Shown here: in pieces, positions 34,911-45,300 of the stretch
How positions within the stretch are numbered: position 1 is the stretch's first letter
How the letters are laid out: the number at the start of each line of letters is the position of its first letter
Assembly: GCF_000986795.1 (NCBI RefSeq)
Contig: NZ_LAYZ01000024.1
Coordinates: 310,001 to 374,000 of the forward strand
DNA from: Salinicoccus sediminis
Lineage (GTDB): Bacteria > Bacillota > Bacilli > Staphylococcales > Salinicoccaceae
Direction: 5' to 3'
DNA: 64,000 nt
The notes under the pieces: model-generated
The model's input: only the letters and a program-made list of their open reading frames with translations
Database searches by the model: none
Told to the model about the DNA's origin: nothing
Position numbers and translations under genes: made by a program

Positions 34911-34930
34911 TAGTCAATCAGCTCTCTTTT
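34900..34930. terminator. Bidirectional terminator containing both stop codons
   Basis: AAAGAGAGCTGA and TCAGCTCTCTTT pair around a 7-nt loop, with T-runs on both strands. The stop codons of the two converging genes lie within the stem itself. Confidence 0.85.
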
Positions 34931-37731
34931 TCATATATATCCACGATGTCCTGCATCAGCACTTCCCAATCGCGGTTCTGTTCGACCCATTCCCGCGCAT
35001 GCTTTCCTATTTCTTCATTCTGTGATATTTCTATAATTGCCTTCTCAAGTGCCTCTAGATTCTCTGCTTCAAAGTATGTGCCGTTCTCTCCATCGATCAC
35101 CATCTCCTTGAGAGCCGCCACATCACTGACAATGACCTTTTTGCCCATTGCCATCGCTTCATAGGTTTTGATGGGGGTGACCAGCTGGCATACCAGTGCG
35201 TTGGTCCTTGGAAATGGTGTAACATCCACGACAGAATAGAATTTCGAGACCTGTTCATGGGGAATCTTCCCCGTGAATATGACATCTTCCCTGATTCCAA
35301 GCTCTGTAACCAGTGCCTGCAGCTGCGGCAGATACTGCCCCTCGCCTACAAGCAGGAACTTCAATCTCTTCCTGAGCTTCTTTGAGTCATTAATATTTTT
35401 AATTGCCCTCAGTATAAAATCAATGCCCTCATATACTGTGATGGAGCCGATGAAACCAAGGACAACGCTGTTTTCCAGCCCATATTTTTCTATAATATCA
35501 GAATCCGGTTCTGACGGCGACATACTATTTGTATCGACTCCATTTGGAACAACTGTTATTTTTTCAGCTTCGACTCCCTTATCCACCAGATATGATTTCA
35601 GGCTCTCACTGATGCATAACACCTCGTCTGCAATGTTGCAGCAAAGTATTTCATATGCATCCTGAAAATTGAACCGGTCGGACTGATAGAAAAGAGGATT
35701 CTTGGATGTCTGCGTATGATGCCAGAGGCCACGCACTTCATATATGGTCCTAAGTCCCAGCATCTCACCCACTCTCAATGCAGGCAGGGCATTCTGGAAA
35801 TTGGATGCGGCATGGATCATCTGCGGACGCTCTGCTTTGACTATTTTGAGTATCTCTTCTGCATAGACATTGAAGTAATCATTTATCGGCGTCTTATTCG
35901 TCAAGTATTTATCTGACTTATCGATATAATACGTCTTGATTCCATCGATTGCATTCTTGGGGATATCGTACCCTTCATGTTTTGGAGTCCAGCCAAGCCT
36001 TGTGGTCTGTACCGGTTCGTACCCTTGCGCTTTTACGCGTTTCACAATTTCATTGGAACGTATTGTATAGCCGTTCGTAACAGGCAGCGCCTTGTTCAGG
36101 ACAAAGAGCACCTTTTTATCGACAGGATCGATATTATGGCTTTCCCCCAATGAAATTGGCAATTGCCACTCACTGTTGGATAGCTGAAATTCCTGCAGGG
36201 CCATCTGGTATTCACCAGGGAACAGGCGCGCGGGATAATATTTTTTCATGAGCTTGATATTTTTATACCTTGCGGTAATATTACCAGCAACATGGTGGTT
36301 CCTTATATAAGACCTTAAAACATCGTGGTGGTATGATTTTATCTTTCCAGCTTTTTCCGTCTCTTTTAGAGACAGTTCATATTCTTTGAGCTGAAAGTAA
36401 TATTTCGCAAAATTGATCCTGAGTTTAAACTGTTTATCCGGCTGTTTAGTGTTAACCAGCTGGTCAAGGTGCTTCTGGTCGCTTTTTGAACAGTAATACC
36501 TGCCCAGTACAAGGGAATTGGACATCCTTTTTGGGGAGGTCACTTTCAGATATTCGATGAAATGCTCCGGCAGGTCAATTCTCATGTTGTAATGCAGTAA
36601 TTTTTTAATCACTGTATTATAAATTCTTTTCTGCTCCCGTCTTGTAAATTGATGATGTATGAAATAATCGACTTCACCATTTAATTCACTATTGATGAAC
36701 AATTGGGGATAATGGAATATGATGTGGAGGCGTCTGTCCCTTTTAAGCAATCTGTTGAATTTTTCATCTCCCAAATCAAGCTGGCGATCCATGATCATTC
36801 TTCTGAGAGACATGATATGCTGAGTGCTCAGGTTGACTTGTGGAATCAACTCATATATGGTCTGCAGCATTTGCTTTGAAAAATTATTGGAATGATAATA
36901 ATTCAATATCCTTTGCAGCTTGATGCTCTTATCATCATTGGATTTGTCTGTGATATTGAATGTATGGAGCGCCTCAAAATCAAGGTATTGGAACAAGTCT
37001 TTGTTGTCTTTGATGAATGGAACATACTCATGTTCAAGCAGATCCAGATTCTTTTCATCACTGTAATATTCATTAACTGCAAGAACATACCCAAGTTTTT
37101 TCATTTGGAGATTCAACAGATCTATCTTCCGTTTGACTTCCAGCAGGTCTGCATCATTCGTATCATTTAAACCCAGGAAATTTGATGCATACTGCCGCCA
37201 CGTATATTTATAGTATATATCGCTTTTATCTTCTTCAAACTGTTCTATCAAATGGTCTTTGTCCTGCTCTGTAATCTGAATCAACTGTTCAGCTTCATCA
37301 TAAAGATTCCTGCTCACTAAATAACTGACCAGATTGAATTGCTGATCAGTCTTCAAATATTTCAGTACATCGACACCCTTGTTTGAAAGATTGATGATGT
37401 TGTCGAGAAGTTTCAGATCATATAGCAGCATCACTTTCAAACTTAGAATATTCGGATTTTCAATATTCTCTATCATTCTATATGCTTTGACATATTTTTT
37501 TTCATGTCTGAAGATAAGAGCATTCAAGAACATTTTATAATCGCTGTCCAAATTCATGTTATTAATCTGATATAATAACATTGAATGATTTGATTTACGT
37601 AAATATATACTTATACCGCTTTCTTTACTGCCCATTTCTTTCGTCAGACTTTTACGCAGTAGAAATTTTGATATGGATTGAAAATTTAATTGTAAAGTGA
37701 TATAAGAAATTAAACCAATTATGTATGCCAT
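34918..37731 (-). CDS. Large glycosyltransferase: helical N-terminal region + GT4
   Basis: 937 residues from the ATG at 37731, which has GAGGGG 7 nt upstream; eight upstream in-frame residues overlap that site. The N-terminus is one hydrophobic segment (I-I-G-L-I-S-Y-I-T-L). About 520 residues of helical, repeat-like sequence follow, perhaps TPR-type. The C-terminal GT4 domain starts at V-L-F-V-L-N-K-A-L-P-V-T-N-G-Y-T and shows E-V-R-G-L-W, V-V-P-N-G-V-D, G-F-I-G-S-I and P-I-K-T-Y-E-A-M-A-M-G-K-K-V-I. The hydrophobic start would place it at the membrane. Likely adds a sugar to the lipid-linked glycan. Confidence 0.85.
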   Translation of the reverse strand: MAYIIGLISYITLQLNFQSISKFLLRKSLTKEMGSKESGISIYLRKSNHSMLLYQINNMNLDSDYKMFLNALIFRHEKKYVKAYRMIENIENPNILSLKVMLLYDLKLLDNIINLSNKGVDVLKYLKTDQQFNLVSYLVSRNLYDEAEQLIQITEQDKDHLIEQFEEDKSDIYYKYTWRQYASNFLGLNDTNDADLLEVKRKIDLLNLQMKKLGYVLAVNEYYSDEKNLDLLEHEYVPFIKDNKDLFQYLDFEALHTFNITDKSNDDKSIKLQRILNYYHSNNFSKQMLQTIYELIPQVNLSTQHIMSLRRMIMDRQLDLGDEKFNRLLKRDRRLHIIFHYPQLFINSELNGEVDYFIHHQFTRREQKRIYNTVIKKLLHYNMRIDLPEHFIEYLKVTSPKRMSNSLVLGRYYCSKSDQKHLDQLVNTKQPDKQFKLRINFAKYYFQLKEYELSLKETEKAGKIKSYHHDVLRSYIRNHHVAGNITARYKNIKLMKKYYPARLFPGEYQMALQEFQLSNSEWQLPISLGESHNIDPVDKKVLFVLNKALPVTNGYTIRSNEIVKRVKAQGYEPVQTTRLGWTPKHEGYDIPKNAIDGIKTYYIDKSDKYLTNKTPINDYFNVYAEEILKIVKAERPQMIHAASNFQNALPALRVGEMLGLRTIYEVRGLWHHTQTSKNPLFYQSDRFNFQDAYEILCCNIADEVLCISESLKSYLVDKGVEAEKITVVPNGVDTNSMSPSEPDSDIIEKYGLENSVVLGFIGSITVYEGIDFILRAIKNINDSKKLRKRLKFLLVGEGQYLPQLQALVTELGIREDVIFTGKIPHEQVSKFYSVVDVTPFPRTNALVCQLVTPIKTYEAMAMGKKVIVSDVAALKEMVIDGENGTYFEAENLEALEKAIIEISQNEEIGKHAREWVEQNRDWEVLMQDIVDIYEKES

Positions 37732-37875
37732 GGTATGTCCCCTCAGTCGAAACATTGTTAACTATTTGCAGATAAATATAATACAAGCATAATACAAGCA
37801 TAATACATTATAATATACATAGAAACCCTAATACTTACATTAGCACTAATTACTCTACGTTGGGAGCCTTAAATA

Positions 37876-39036
37876 ATGAGCAAAGGAAAAGACTTCATAA
37901 AACAGGAAATTTTAAAGTACGGACATGTCCCTTTCAATACATACGAAGAAAGCTTTGGATCTTATAAACGATTTATAGGCGATGCTGCCAAAAAACATAA
38001 TCTTACTTATAAACAGGTGAAAGGCAAGAAATTTTCCTATCTGTTAGCGGGAGGTAAACAAGTAGGGAAGTTTACAGGTTTGAAACCCCCTTCCACAGGC
38101 AGTATCGCCTCTCAAATCTGCAACGACAAATTCAGACTTGAGAATTTTCTGAGAAAAATGCAGTTGCCTGTTTTGACCTCTCAGAATATTTTTGAGAAAT
38201 CCCATGCCTACGAATTGATAAACAATGATCATTCACATAATTATGTACTAAAGCCTGTCGGCCTTGCCGGAGGAGACGGCATAGAGTTGAACATTGATTC
38301 GGCAAATTTTTCTGAAGCATGGGACAACAGCATCAAGATACAAAAAGAGAAAAATATTGCACAGCCTTCCTGCATAGTACAGCCTTATGTCAACGGGTTC
38401 GATATTAGAATAAGCATCATCGAGGGCAGATTCGTTTCTGCTTTGTTGAGGCTGCCCCCAAATATTATCGGAGATGGTGAACAATCAATTGAAGCGTTGA
38501 TTGGCCAAAAGAACAAGATCAGAGCTATGACGCCCTACTTTAGAAATAAGTTGATACCCATTGATTTGAAACTGGAAAACCGACTGGCAGAGGATGGCTT
38601 AGACATTGACAGTGTTCCTCATAAAGGGGAAGTCCTAATCCTGAATGATATCTCAAACCTGACACTTGGCGGTGACAGCATCGATGTGACTGACGAGGTT
38701 TCTGATGATATAAAGCAGGCCGCCCTGGAAGCTACAGCTGCGATTCCCGAGCTGTACTCCGCCGGTGTTGATATGATGAGTGAAGACTTCAGAAACGGTG
38801 GAGGGCAGATTCTTGAGATAAATACGAACGCAAACTATACAATGCACCATGTTCCATTGAAAGGGGAACCGAAATACCCGTTTGACATCCTTGTTCAATC
38901 CATCCTGATAAAACACAAAACGGGGAACGGGCTATCTTTAACGGAAGAAGAAACAAAGATTTTAAAAGAGATTACCCGGTTCAATATGCTTAAATCGAAA
39001 AAGATGACCAGTATTTTTGAACTGACGAACATATAA
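37876..39036 (+). CDS. ATP-grasp ligase, cyanophycin-synthetase/GshF-like (copy A)
   Basis: 386 residues. ATP-grasp features: F-R-L-E-N-F-L-R-K-M-Q-L-P-V at the domain start; V-L-K-P-V-G-L-A-G-G-D-G (ATP lysine and glycine loop, about 122-133); Q-P-Y-V-N-G-F-D-I-R-I; then the signatures shared with CphA and GshF: V-S-A-L-L-R-L-P-P-N-I-I-G-D-G, D-S-V-P-H-K-G-E-V-L, G-G-D-S-I-D-V-T-D and I-L-E-I-N-T-N-A-N (metal-binding Glu/Asn). Such enzymes join a carboxylate to an amine through an acyl phosphate. GGGAG lies 9 nt before the ATG. Single gene with its own terminator. Substrates unknown; expected to attach an amino acid. Confidence 0.83.
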   Translation: MSKGKDFIKQEILKYGHVPFNTYEESFGSYKRFIGDAAKKHNLTYKQVKGKKFSYLLAGGKQVGKFTGLKPPSTGSIASQICNDKFRLENFLRKMQLPVLTSQNIFEKSHAYELINNDHSHNYVLKPVGLAGGDGIELNIDSANFSEAWDNSIKIQKEKNIAQPSCIVQPYVNGFDIRISIIEGRFVSALLRLPPNIIGDGEQSIEALIGQKNKIRAMTPYFRNKLIPIDLKLENRLAEDGLDIDSVPHKGEVLILNDISNLTLGGDSIDVTDEVSDDIKQAALEATAAIPELYSAGVDMMSEDFRNGGGQILEINTNANYTMHHVPLKGEPKYPFDILVQSILIKHKTGNGLSLTEEETKILKEITRFNMLKSKKMTSIFELTNI

Positions 39037-39041
39037 AAACA

Positions 39042-39082
39042 CCTTTCAAATCAAGGTCGGCCGACCCCTCTGATTTGAAAGG
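39042..39082 (+). terminator. Rho-independent terminator
   Basis: CCTTTCAAATCA and TGATTTGAAAGG pair, and the loop holds a second palindrome, GGTCGGCCGACC. AAATCTTTTT follows. It ends the ATP-grasp gene. Confidence 0.85.
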
Positions 39083-39107
39083 AAATCTTTTTGCTTCATT
39101 CCTCGCA

Positions 39108-40283
39108 CTATCTTATGAAGCGGGAAAGCTCTTCTGTATTATTTTCCCACAGAAACTTTTCATTGAGAAGCTTTTTGGCATTCTCCCTGAATTGTGCCTC
39201 AAGTTCATAGTTCCCTTTGATTTTTATAATCGCTTCTACAATTTGTTCAGACGATCCTTTTTCAACAGCAATTCCCACATCATTATCATTTATCAATGCG
39301 TTTGTAAAACCGCCCAGGTTTGTCACCACCGGCACCCCACATCCAATGCCATCAATCACCTTTCCCGGGAGTACATTAAGAAAAACGTCAGTTTCTTTCA
39401 ACAATGATAATTGCACATTGTGCTGCCTTATCAGATGGAGGCACTCATCCCTGGTCTTTTCACCATAAACATTTATATACTTGAAATTGTTATCTTCAAT
39501 GAATTCTTTAAATTCAGGTGCATTCGCTCCATAAGCTATAATATTGAAATGTATCTGTTCTTTTTCCAGAAGTTCCGAGACTTCGGTCAACTGGTGGTAA
39601 CTTTGTGCATGACCAATATTCCCGGTATATATAACTTTAAAATCACTGCTTGGAGGATGAAAATCTATTTCTCCATTGTTAAATGCATTAGGTAGGAAAA
39701 ATATCGGTTTCCCGGGTGTCATGCTCAATATATGTTCTCTGAACCCTTCATTATTAATGACAATTTTATCCGCCTTCTTATACATCCGCTTTTCTAAAAA
39801 TTTCAGTGTTCCCCAAAAGCGGTCTACAGGCAGTTTTTCAATATCCTTAACGCTATCAGGCCATAAGTCTCTGATCTCCAAGACCTTTGTCACAGAACTT
39901 ATTTGCTTTTGGAAAAAGAATGTAGCCCAGGGAAGGAAAATGTTTGGCGAAGTAACATAGATGACATCGAATTCTCTCTGATAACTCTTGATGAAATGCC
40001 TTACTTTGTAAGCTAACTCCAAATAATAACCGACTCGGGAATACATGCTCTTGGATTGCTTGTCAATTCTCATTGGTATCCTCAAAATATCATTGGAGTG
40101 CGTTATCTCATCATCATTCCAATACTTTTCATCATTATACATCCGTTCATTCGGATAGCTCGGAATCGTTGTGACAACCTTCACATCATGTTTCTTGGAA
40201 AGTTGAATATATAAATTTTTAAACCTGTTTGCACCTGAGCCGATCTCCGGATAGAAATTTTGAGTAATTAGTAGTATTTTCAT
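39108..40283 (-). CDS. Glycosyltransferase family 4 (WbuB-like)
   Basis: 391 residues. N-terminus L-L-I-T-Q-N-F-Y-P-E-I-G-S-G-A-N-R, then V-T-T-I-P-S-Y-P, E-I-R-D-L-W-P-D-S (the WbuB-type motif) and E-x-R-M-Y-K-K-A-D. The donor domain has Y-T-G-N-I-G-H-A-Q and P-G-K-V-I-D-G-I-G-C-G-V-P-V-V. WbuB-like enzymes commonly add L-FucNAc or related amino sugars to lipid-linked units. TTAGGG precedes the ATG. It is last in the TagG/TagH operon, 26 nt after TagH. Confidence 0.87.
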   Translation of the reverse strand: MKILLITQNFYPEIGSGANRFKNLYIQLSKKHDVKVVTTIPSYPNERMYNDEKYWNDDEITHSNDILRIPMRIDKQSKSMYSRVGYYLELAYKVRHFIKSYQREFDVIYVTSPNIFLPWATFFFQKQISSVTKVLEIRDLWPDSVKDIEKLPVDRFWGTLKFLEKRMYKKADKIVINNEGFREHILSMTPGKPIFFLPNAFNNGEIDFHPPSSDFKVIYTGNIGHAQSYHQLTEVSELLEKEQIHFNIIAYGANAPEFKEFIEDNNFKYINVYGEKTRDECLHLIRQHNVQLSLLKETDVFLNVLPGKVIDGIGCGVPVVTNLGGFTNALINDNDVGIAVEKGSSEQIVEAIIKIKGNYELEAQFRENAKKLLNEKFLWENNTEELSRFIR

Positions 40284-40309
40284 AAAAACCCTAACTTATC
40301 TGATATTTT

Positions 40310-41218
40310 TTAAAGATTAATGACCTGGAAGAACACTCCGAACAATGCCAGTAGAAAAAGTATGAAGGCAGGGACTAGACTTGATATTGGCGCTTTATCC
40401 TTCTTAGGTTTTGACCTTCTTGATTTTTCTTTCTGTTTTTCCATCATTTTTTCTTTATATTGTAATTGCTCATCTTTGGTAAGCAGTTTATATTCGTTGA
40501 TAAATTCATTATAGCTTTCAACAATGGGCAATGCATCACCAAATTCCTTCATCTCACCATATTGGATCCAGACAGCTTTGTTACACATCTTCTCAACCTG
40601 TCCCGCAGAATGCGAGACAAAGAAAATTGTTTTGCCCTGTTTTTGAAAGTCTTTCATCCTGTCCAGACATTTATCCGCAAAGGTGGAATCCCCGACTGAT
40701 AATGCTTCATCCACGATAAGTACATCAGGGTCTGTATGAATTGCAATTGCAAAACCCAGGCGGGACCGCATTCCACTGGAGTAGGATTTTATCGGCTGTT
40801 CAATGTACTCCCCGAGTTCACTGAAATCCACTATGTCGTCATACTTATCTTTGATCTCAGATCTAGACATGCCATGCATCAGGCACTTCATACGTATATT
40901 CTCTTCACCGGTGAGGTCCTGGTTCAGCCCTGCATTGATTGCGATCAATGAGCTTTTACCATTAATATCTATCGAACCAGAAGTTGGAACCGTCACTTCA
41001 CCAAGCAGATCAGATAAAGTTGTTTTGCCAGATCCATTCAAACCGATAATCCCTACTGAATCTCCTGACTGCACTTCGAAATCTATATTCCTTAATGCGT
41101 AAAAAGTCTTTTCCTTATAGAGATGCCCTAAAGTAAACAAGGACATTATTTTTGACAGCTTGCTTCTGTTGAGGTCATAGACTTTAGATACATTTTCAAC
41201 TTTGACTTTATAATCCAT
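40310..41218 (-). CDS. TagH-like ABC transporter ATPase (system A)
   Basis: 302 residues; ATPase of a teichoic-acid/polysaccharide exporter. Walker A G-L-N-G-S-G-K-T-T at 59-67, signature Y-S-S-G-M-R-S-R-L-G, Walker B V-L-I-V-D-E-A-L-S-V-G-D, then H-S-A-G-Q. After the ATPase comes a basic K/E-rich tail and one C-terminal membrane helix (about 280-300), a feature of TagH that is absent from O-antigen Wzt. Pairs with the permease at 41333-42142; a 114-nt gap separates them. TAAGGA lies 8 nt upstream. Close paralog: 54820-55728. Confidence 0.92.
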   Translation of the reverse strand: MDYKVKVENVSKVYDLNRSKLSKIMSLFTLGHLYKEKTFYALRNIDFEVQSGDSVGIIGLNGSGKTTLSDLLGEVTVPTSGSIDINGKSSLIAINAGLNQDLTGEENIRMKCLMHGMSRSEIKDKYDDIVDFSELGEYIEQPIKSYSSGMRSRLGFAIAIHTDPDVLIVDEALSVGDSTFADKCLDRMKDFQKQGKTIFFVSHSAGQVEKMCNKAVWIQYGEMKEFGDALPIVESYNEFINEYKLLTKDEQLQYKEKMMEKQKEKSRRSKPKKDKAPISSLVPAFILFLLALFGVFFQVINL

Positions 41219-41332
41219 TTTAATCGTCCTTACCGGTTTAATAAGATAATTTTTACCAAGATATTGTATAAAGCTGTTTCATGACCATGGTAACGCCCTA
41301 AACTCATTTATTGCTCTGTATAAACTGCTCTT

Positions 41333-42142
41333 CTATAGGTAATCAACCAATTTATCCCTGAAACGGTAATGGACGTTGACCCCTACGTAAAACAGGAATA
41401 ATGTGATCGACCAGAAATAGATGTGGTCAGACATACCACCGTACAATGGTGCTTCCTGCAGTACAAGAGCAGTTCTGAAGTTCATTACCAAATACGCAAA
41501 AGGATTGAATGCTGAGATTGTTTGCATCAATCCAGGTGATTCATTTAGTGCCCAGAAAATCGGTGTTACAAAGAAGAACATGCGAATGACATTCTGCAGA
41601 ATATTCTTCATATCCCTTATCAGGATTACTAGCGTAGACATGATCAGGCCGATTGCAGTTGTGATGGCTACTGACGCAAAGAGGAAATAGAAAAAGCCCA
41701 GATAATGCAGTGGTGATGAATAGCCATTTGCGAGACTTATGAACAGTACAATTGCTGAAGTGATAAACAAGTTGATCACGTTGTTGACAATCGCCACAGA
41801 AATAAGAGTGCTCGATGGAAATTTCATCTTTGTCACCAGGCTCAACTGTCCCTGAATGGCGGCAGAAGCCGCATTTATATTACCGGAGATGAAAAGCCAT
41901 GGGAACAGCCCTGTTATCAGGTGTACGATGAATGGCAGCTCACCGACATCCCCCCTGTCACCTCTCAAGCCCAGTCCGAAAACCACATAGTAAAGACCAA
42001 CCTGCATTGCAGGCTGGAGAATATTCCAGAAGAGGCCAAGGTAATGATTTGCATATTGGGATTTCAAACTGTATATCGTCAGGCCGAAGATCAGCCTTCT
42101 ATGTATCCACTGTTCTTTTAAAAAGTTAAATAAATTATTCAT
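41333..42142 (-). CDS. TagG-like ABC-2 permease (system A)
   Basis: 269 residues with six membrane helices of the ABC-2 export type. The N-terminus has K-S-Q-Y-A-N-H-Y-L-G-L-F-W-N-I-L-Q-P, the conserved amphipathic entry segment; later G-L-F-P-W-L-F-I-S-G-N, M-K-F-P-S-S and F-F-V-T-P-I-F-W. It flips a lipid-linked polymer across the membrane with TagH. TGAGG lies 7 nt before the ATG. First gene of the operon TagG-TagH-GT4. About 240 A/T-rich bases separate it from the divergent autolysin gene. Confidence 0.92.
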   Translation of the reverse strand: MNNLFNFLKEQWIHRRLIFGLTIYSLKSQYANHYLGLFWNILQPAMQVGLYYVVFGLGLRGDRGDVGELPFIVHLITGLFPWLFISGNINAASAAIQGQLSLVTKMKFPSSTLISVAIVNNVINLFITSAIVLFISLANGYSSPLHYLGFFYFLFASVAITTAIGLIMSTLVILIRDMKNILQNVIRMFFFVTPIFWALNESPGLMQTISAFNPFAYLVMNFRTALVLQEAPLYGGMSDHIYFWSITLFLFYVGVNVHYRFRDKLVDYL

Positions 42143-42384
42143 TATGATGCCTCAGTCCACAAAAACTATATTTATAACCTATTTATTGTACCATTATTTC
42201 ATGTGTGTGCATATTACCCTATTCGTACCAAAAATGATATTTTCATTCTACCAATCACACATTAGTAATGCGAATTATTACAATCTTATTACATATAAAT
42301 TTTTACAATTATTTTATACTTTTCCCGAACAATATCAGTTAAACTTATAATAAGTAAGCTAATAGGAGGCTAACATAAATTCAA

Positions 42385-45300
42385 ATGAAAAATTCCAAAT
42401 TCTTATTTGTTCCCATGCTCGCCACTTCCGTATTCCTTTTCACCCCTTCAACAGCCAGTGCTGAGGAAGGCGCTGAGAGTACAGCCGATACCAACACTGA
42501 AGAAAATGCAGAAAATCCTCAATTGGATGATAAGAATACATATGATGGCCAAACTTCTGTACAGCAGCCACAAGTTTCTGAAACAGGAAGCGAAGATGAG
42601 AGTGTTGAAAGTGCCGAAAACCAGCAGTTTGATGAACTTCCATCCAAAACATCACAGCAGAATAATCCAACAGAGGAAACTTCAGCACTGCCGGGGAATA
42701 ACAGTGATTCAGATAACACTGTTGAGGCAGTAGAGGAAACCACTGAAGCTCTTGATTCATCTGAAGAAGCAGGACAGGGAATATCAGACGGACCTGTAGA
42801 CAAAGAATCGTCGGCAGATGACACTGAAGAAACTGTTTCTGAAAAAGAACAGGATCATGACCAAAAGGTCAATACAGCCGATGCCCCTGTAAGCGAGAAT
42901 ACTGAGGAAGAATCCGCGGCAAATGAAACAACAGTCACAGGGGAAGAAAATTCAGATGATCCATCAGAAGAATCCCTCGGTGATGAAAATGAAAACCGGG
43001 ACACTCCGGACAATTCAGAAGCCAAAGCGCCTGTAACAAAAGATAATGAAGAAACTGTTTCTGAAAAAGAACAGGATCATGACCAAAAGGTCAATACAGC
43101 CGATGCCCCTGTAAACAAGGATACTGAGGAAGAATCGACAGTAAATGAAACAACAGTCACCGGGGAAGAAAATACAGATGACTCATCTAAAGAAGTATCC
43201 GATGATGAAGACGATTCTGCAGAGAACGACGAACAAAAAAATGACACGGAAACAAATGCTTCCGAAGACGACACTGCAGTTGATGAAGATGAGAAAGAAA
43301 CGAAAGACGCGGGTATCCATGAAATACAGACACTCAGATTGAGCAGTGACAAGTCAATCAAAATGTATTCTTTTGATACTAAAGCAAAGAACAATAAGCC
43401 CGTTGTAACTAAAGCTCAGTATGCTGCCAGATTTACAGACGGCAAGCATTCAGGCCTTTATAGTCCAGTTACAAGCTCTGAAGGAGTCAGTCTGGACTTC
43501 ATGGATGGCAAGACTGTCTATATCACTCAAAAAGCAGTTCATGATGGGACCACTTACTACCGTGTCCATAAAAACTATGAAGGGGCAATGCAGGGCTGGG
43601 TTAAAGAAAAAGACCTCAGATTGTTCCATCTTTCGGATTCCAGAAAGCATACCAAGGACTATGCTGTAAGAAGAGACAACGAATACCTATTGACTAATCC
43701 ATGGGGAACTGATGAACAGACGGTCAAACGCCTTGATAAATATGATACAAGACTCTTCAGGGCAGAAGATACTCTGAACCTTGGGGCCCTGACTTTCTAC
43801 TATGGTAAAATCGGTGATGATTACGGCTGGCTGGCTGATTCCAGGCTGAAAGCTGCTTCCTCACCAAAAGTTACCAGGGAAAACTATGCAGCGAAACTTA
43901 ACACAAGAAAAAATTCCGGGCTCTACAGCCCTGTCACCAGCAGAGAATCGCACAGCCTCAATTTCCTGAAGGACAAAACTTTGTATATTACACAAAAAGC
44001 AGACTATAACGGCACAATATTCTATCGCGTCCACCAGAACTATGATGGTGCAATGCAGGGTTGGATTCAGAAGGAAGACCTGGATCTGTGGAGTCTCGGA
44101 GAACCGAAAACACACAGGAAAGAGTATTCAATCGCCCGTAAAAATGAATATCTGCTGACAAATCCATGGGGCTCTTCAACCCAGACGGTCAAAAAACTGT
44201 CCGCATACGGAAACTCACTATTCAAGGCTGAAAAAGAACTCGACCTTGGGGTCCTGACCTACTATTACGGTAAAATTGGCAATGACTATGGATGGTTGGA
44301 AGAAACAAGGATCAAAGACGCTACTCCTGTAGTAACATCTGCAAGGTTTGCTGCTAGAGTGGATAATGGAAATAACTCCGGAATTTACAGTCCTGTAACC
44401 AGCAAAACAAGTAAAAAAATGGGTGTCATAGAAGATCAGACACTGTACATCACCCAAAAGGCGACATACAACGGAACAACATTCTACCGTGTCCATTCAA
44501 ATCTTGGTGGTGCCATGCAGGGATGGATTAAGGAAAAAGACCTTACTCTATACAGACTGACGAATCCAACCAATCACACCAAAAAATATACTGTCGCAAG
44601 AAAGAACGACTATCTTTTGACTAACCCATGGGGAACTTCATATCAAAGAGTTTCACAACTGAGCAAATACGGCAATCAGGTATTCCAGGCACAGAAATCA
44701 TTAAAATTGGGGCTCCTGACTTTCCATTACGGTAAGATCGGGAATGATTATGGATGGATCCAGGATAACAGACTGAAGGAATACACACCGGTTGCGCCAT
44801 CCCCTTCCGTCAAAACAGTAAAATATAATCAGTCATTCAACCAGGTCCTGAACACCCAAATGAACTTAAGATCCAAACCCCAGGCATGGGTTTCCGGCGG
44901 TGGCTGGAGAAATGCGACAAGAAGTGAAGTTGCAAACTTCCTTGATACATCCCACCAAACTTCAGAAACCTGGATGTACACTTTCCTGGATCTTGATCGT
45001 TCACAGAACATTGCCAGCTCAACAATCAACAGTAAACTGCTAAACGGAAAAGGCACTCTGAATAAACAGGGCAGTGCATTCCTTAATGCTTCAAAAACAC
45101 ATGGCATCAACGAAGTTTACCTGATATCGCATGCTTTGCATGAAACCGGGAACGGCACAAGTACACTTGCCCAGGGTGTCAGGCTTGATTCCAATGGCAA
45201 CATCTCCTCCAGCGGCAAAAAATATTACAATATGTACGGGATTGCCGCATATGATCACAATGCTGTACTGGCAGGAGCACGTTACGCTCAGCAGATGGGC

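Noticed and set aside
42826-43190. CRISPR-like repeat
   Set aside because: Only two long copies inside a coding stalk; no short regular repeats or spacers.
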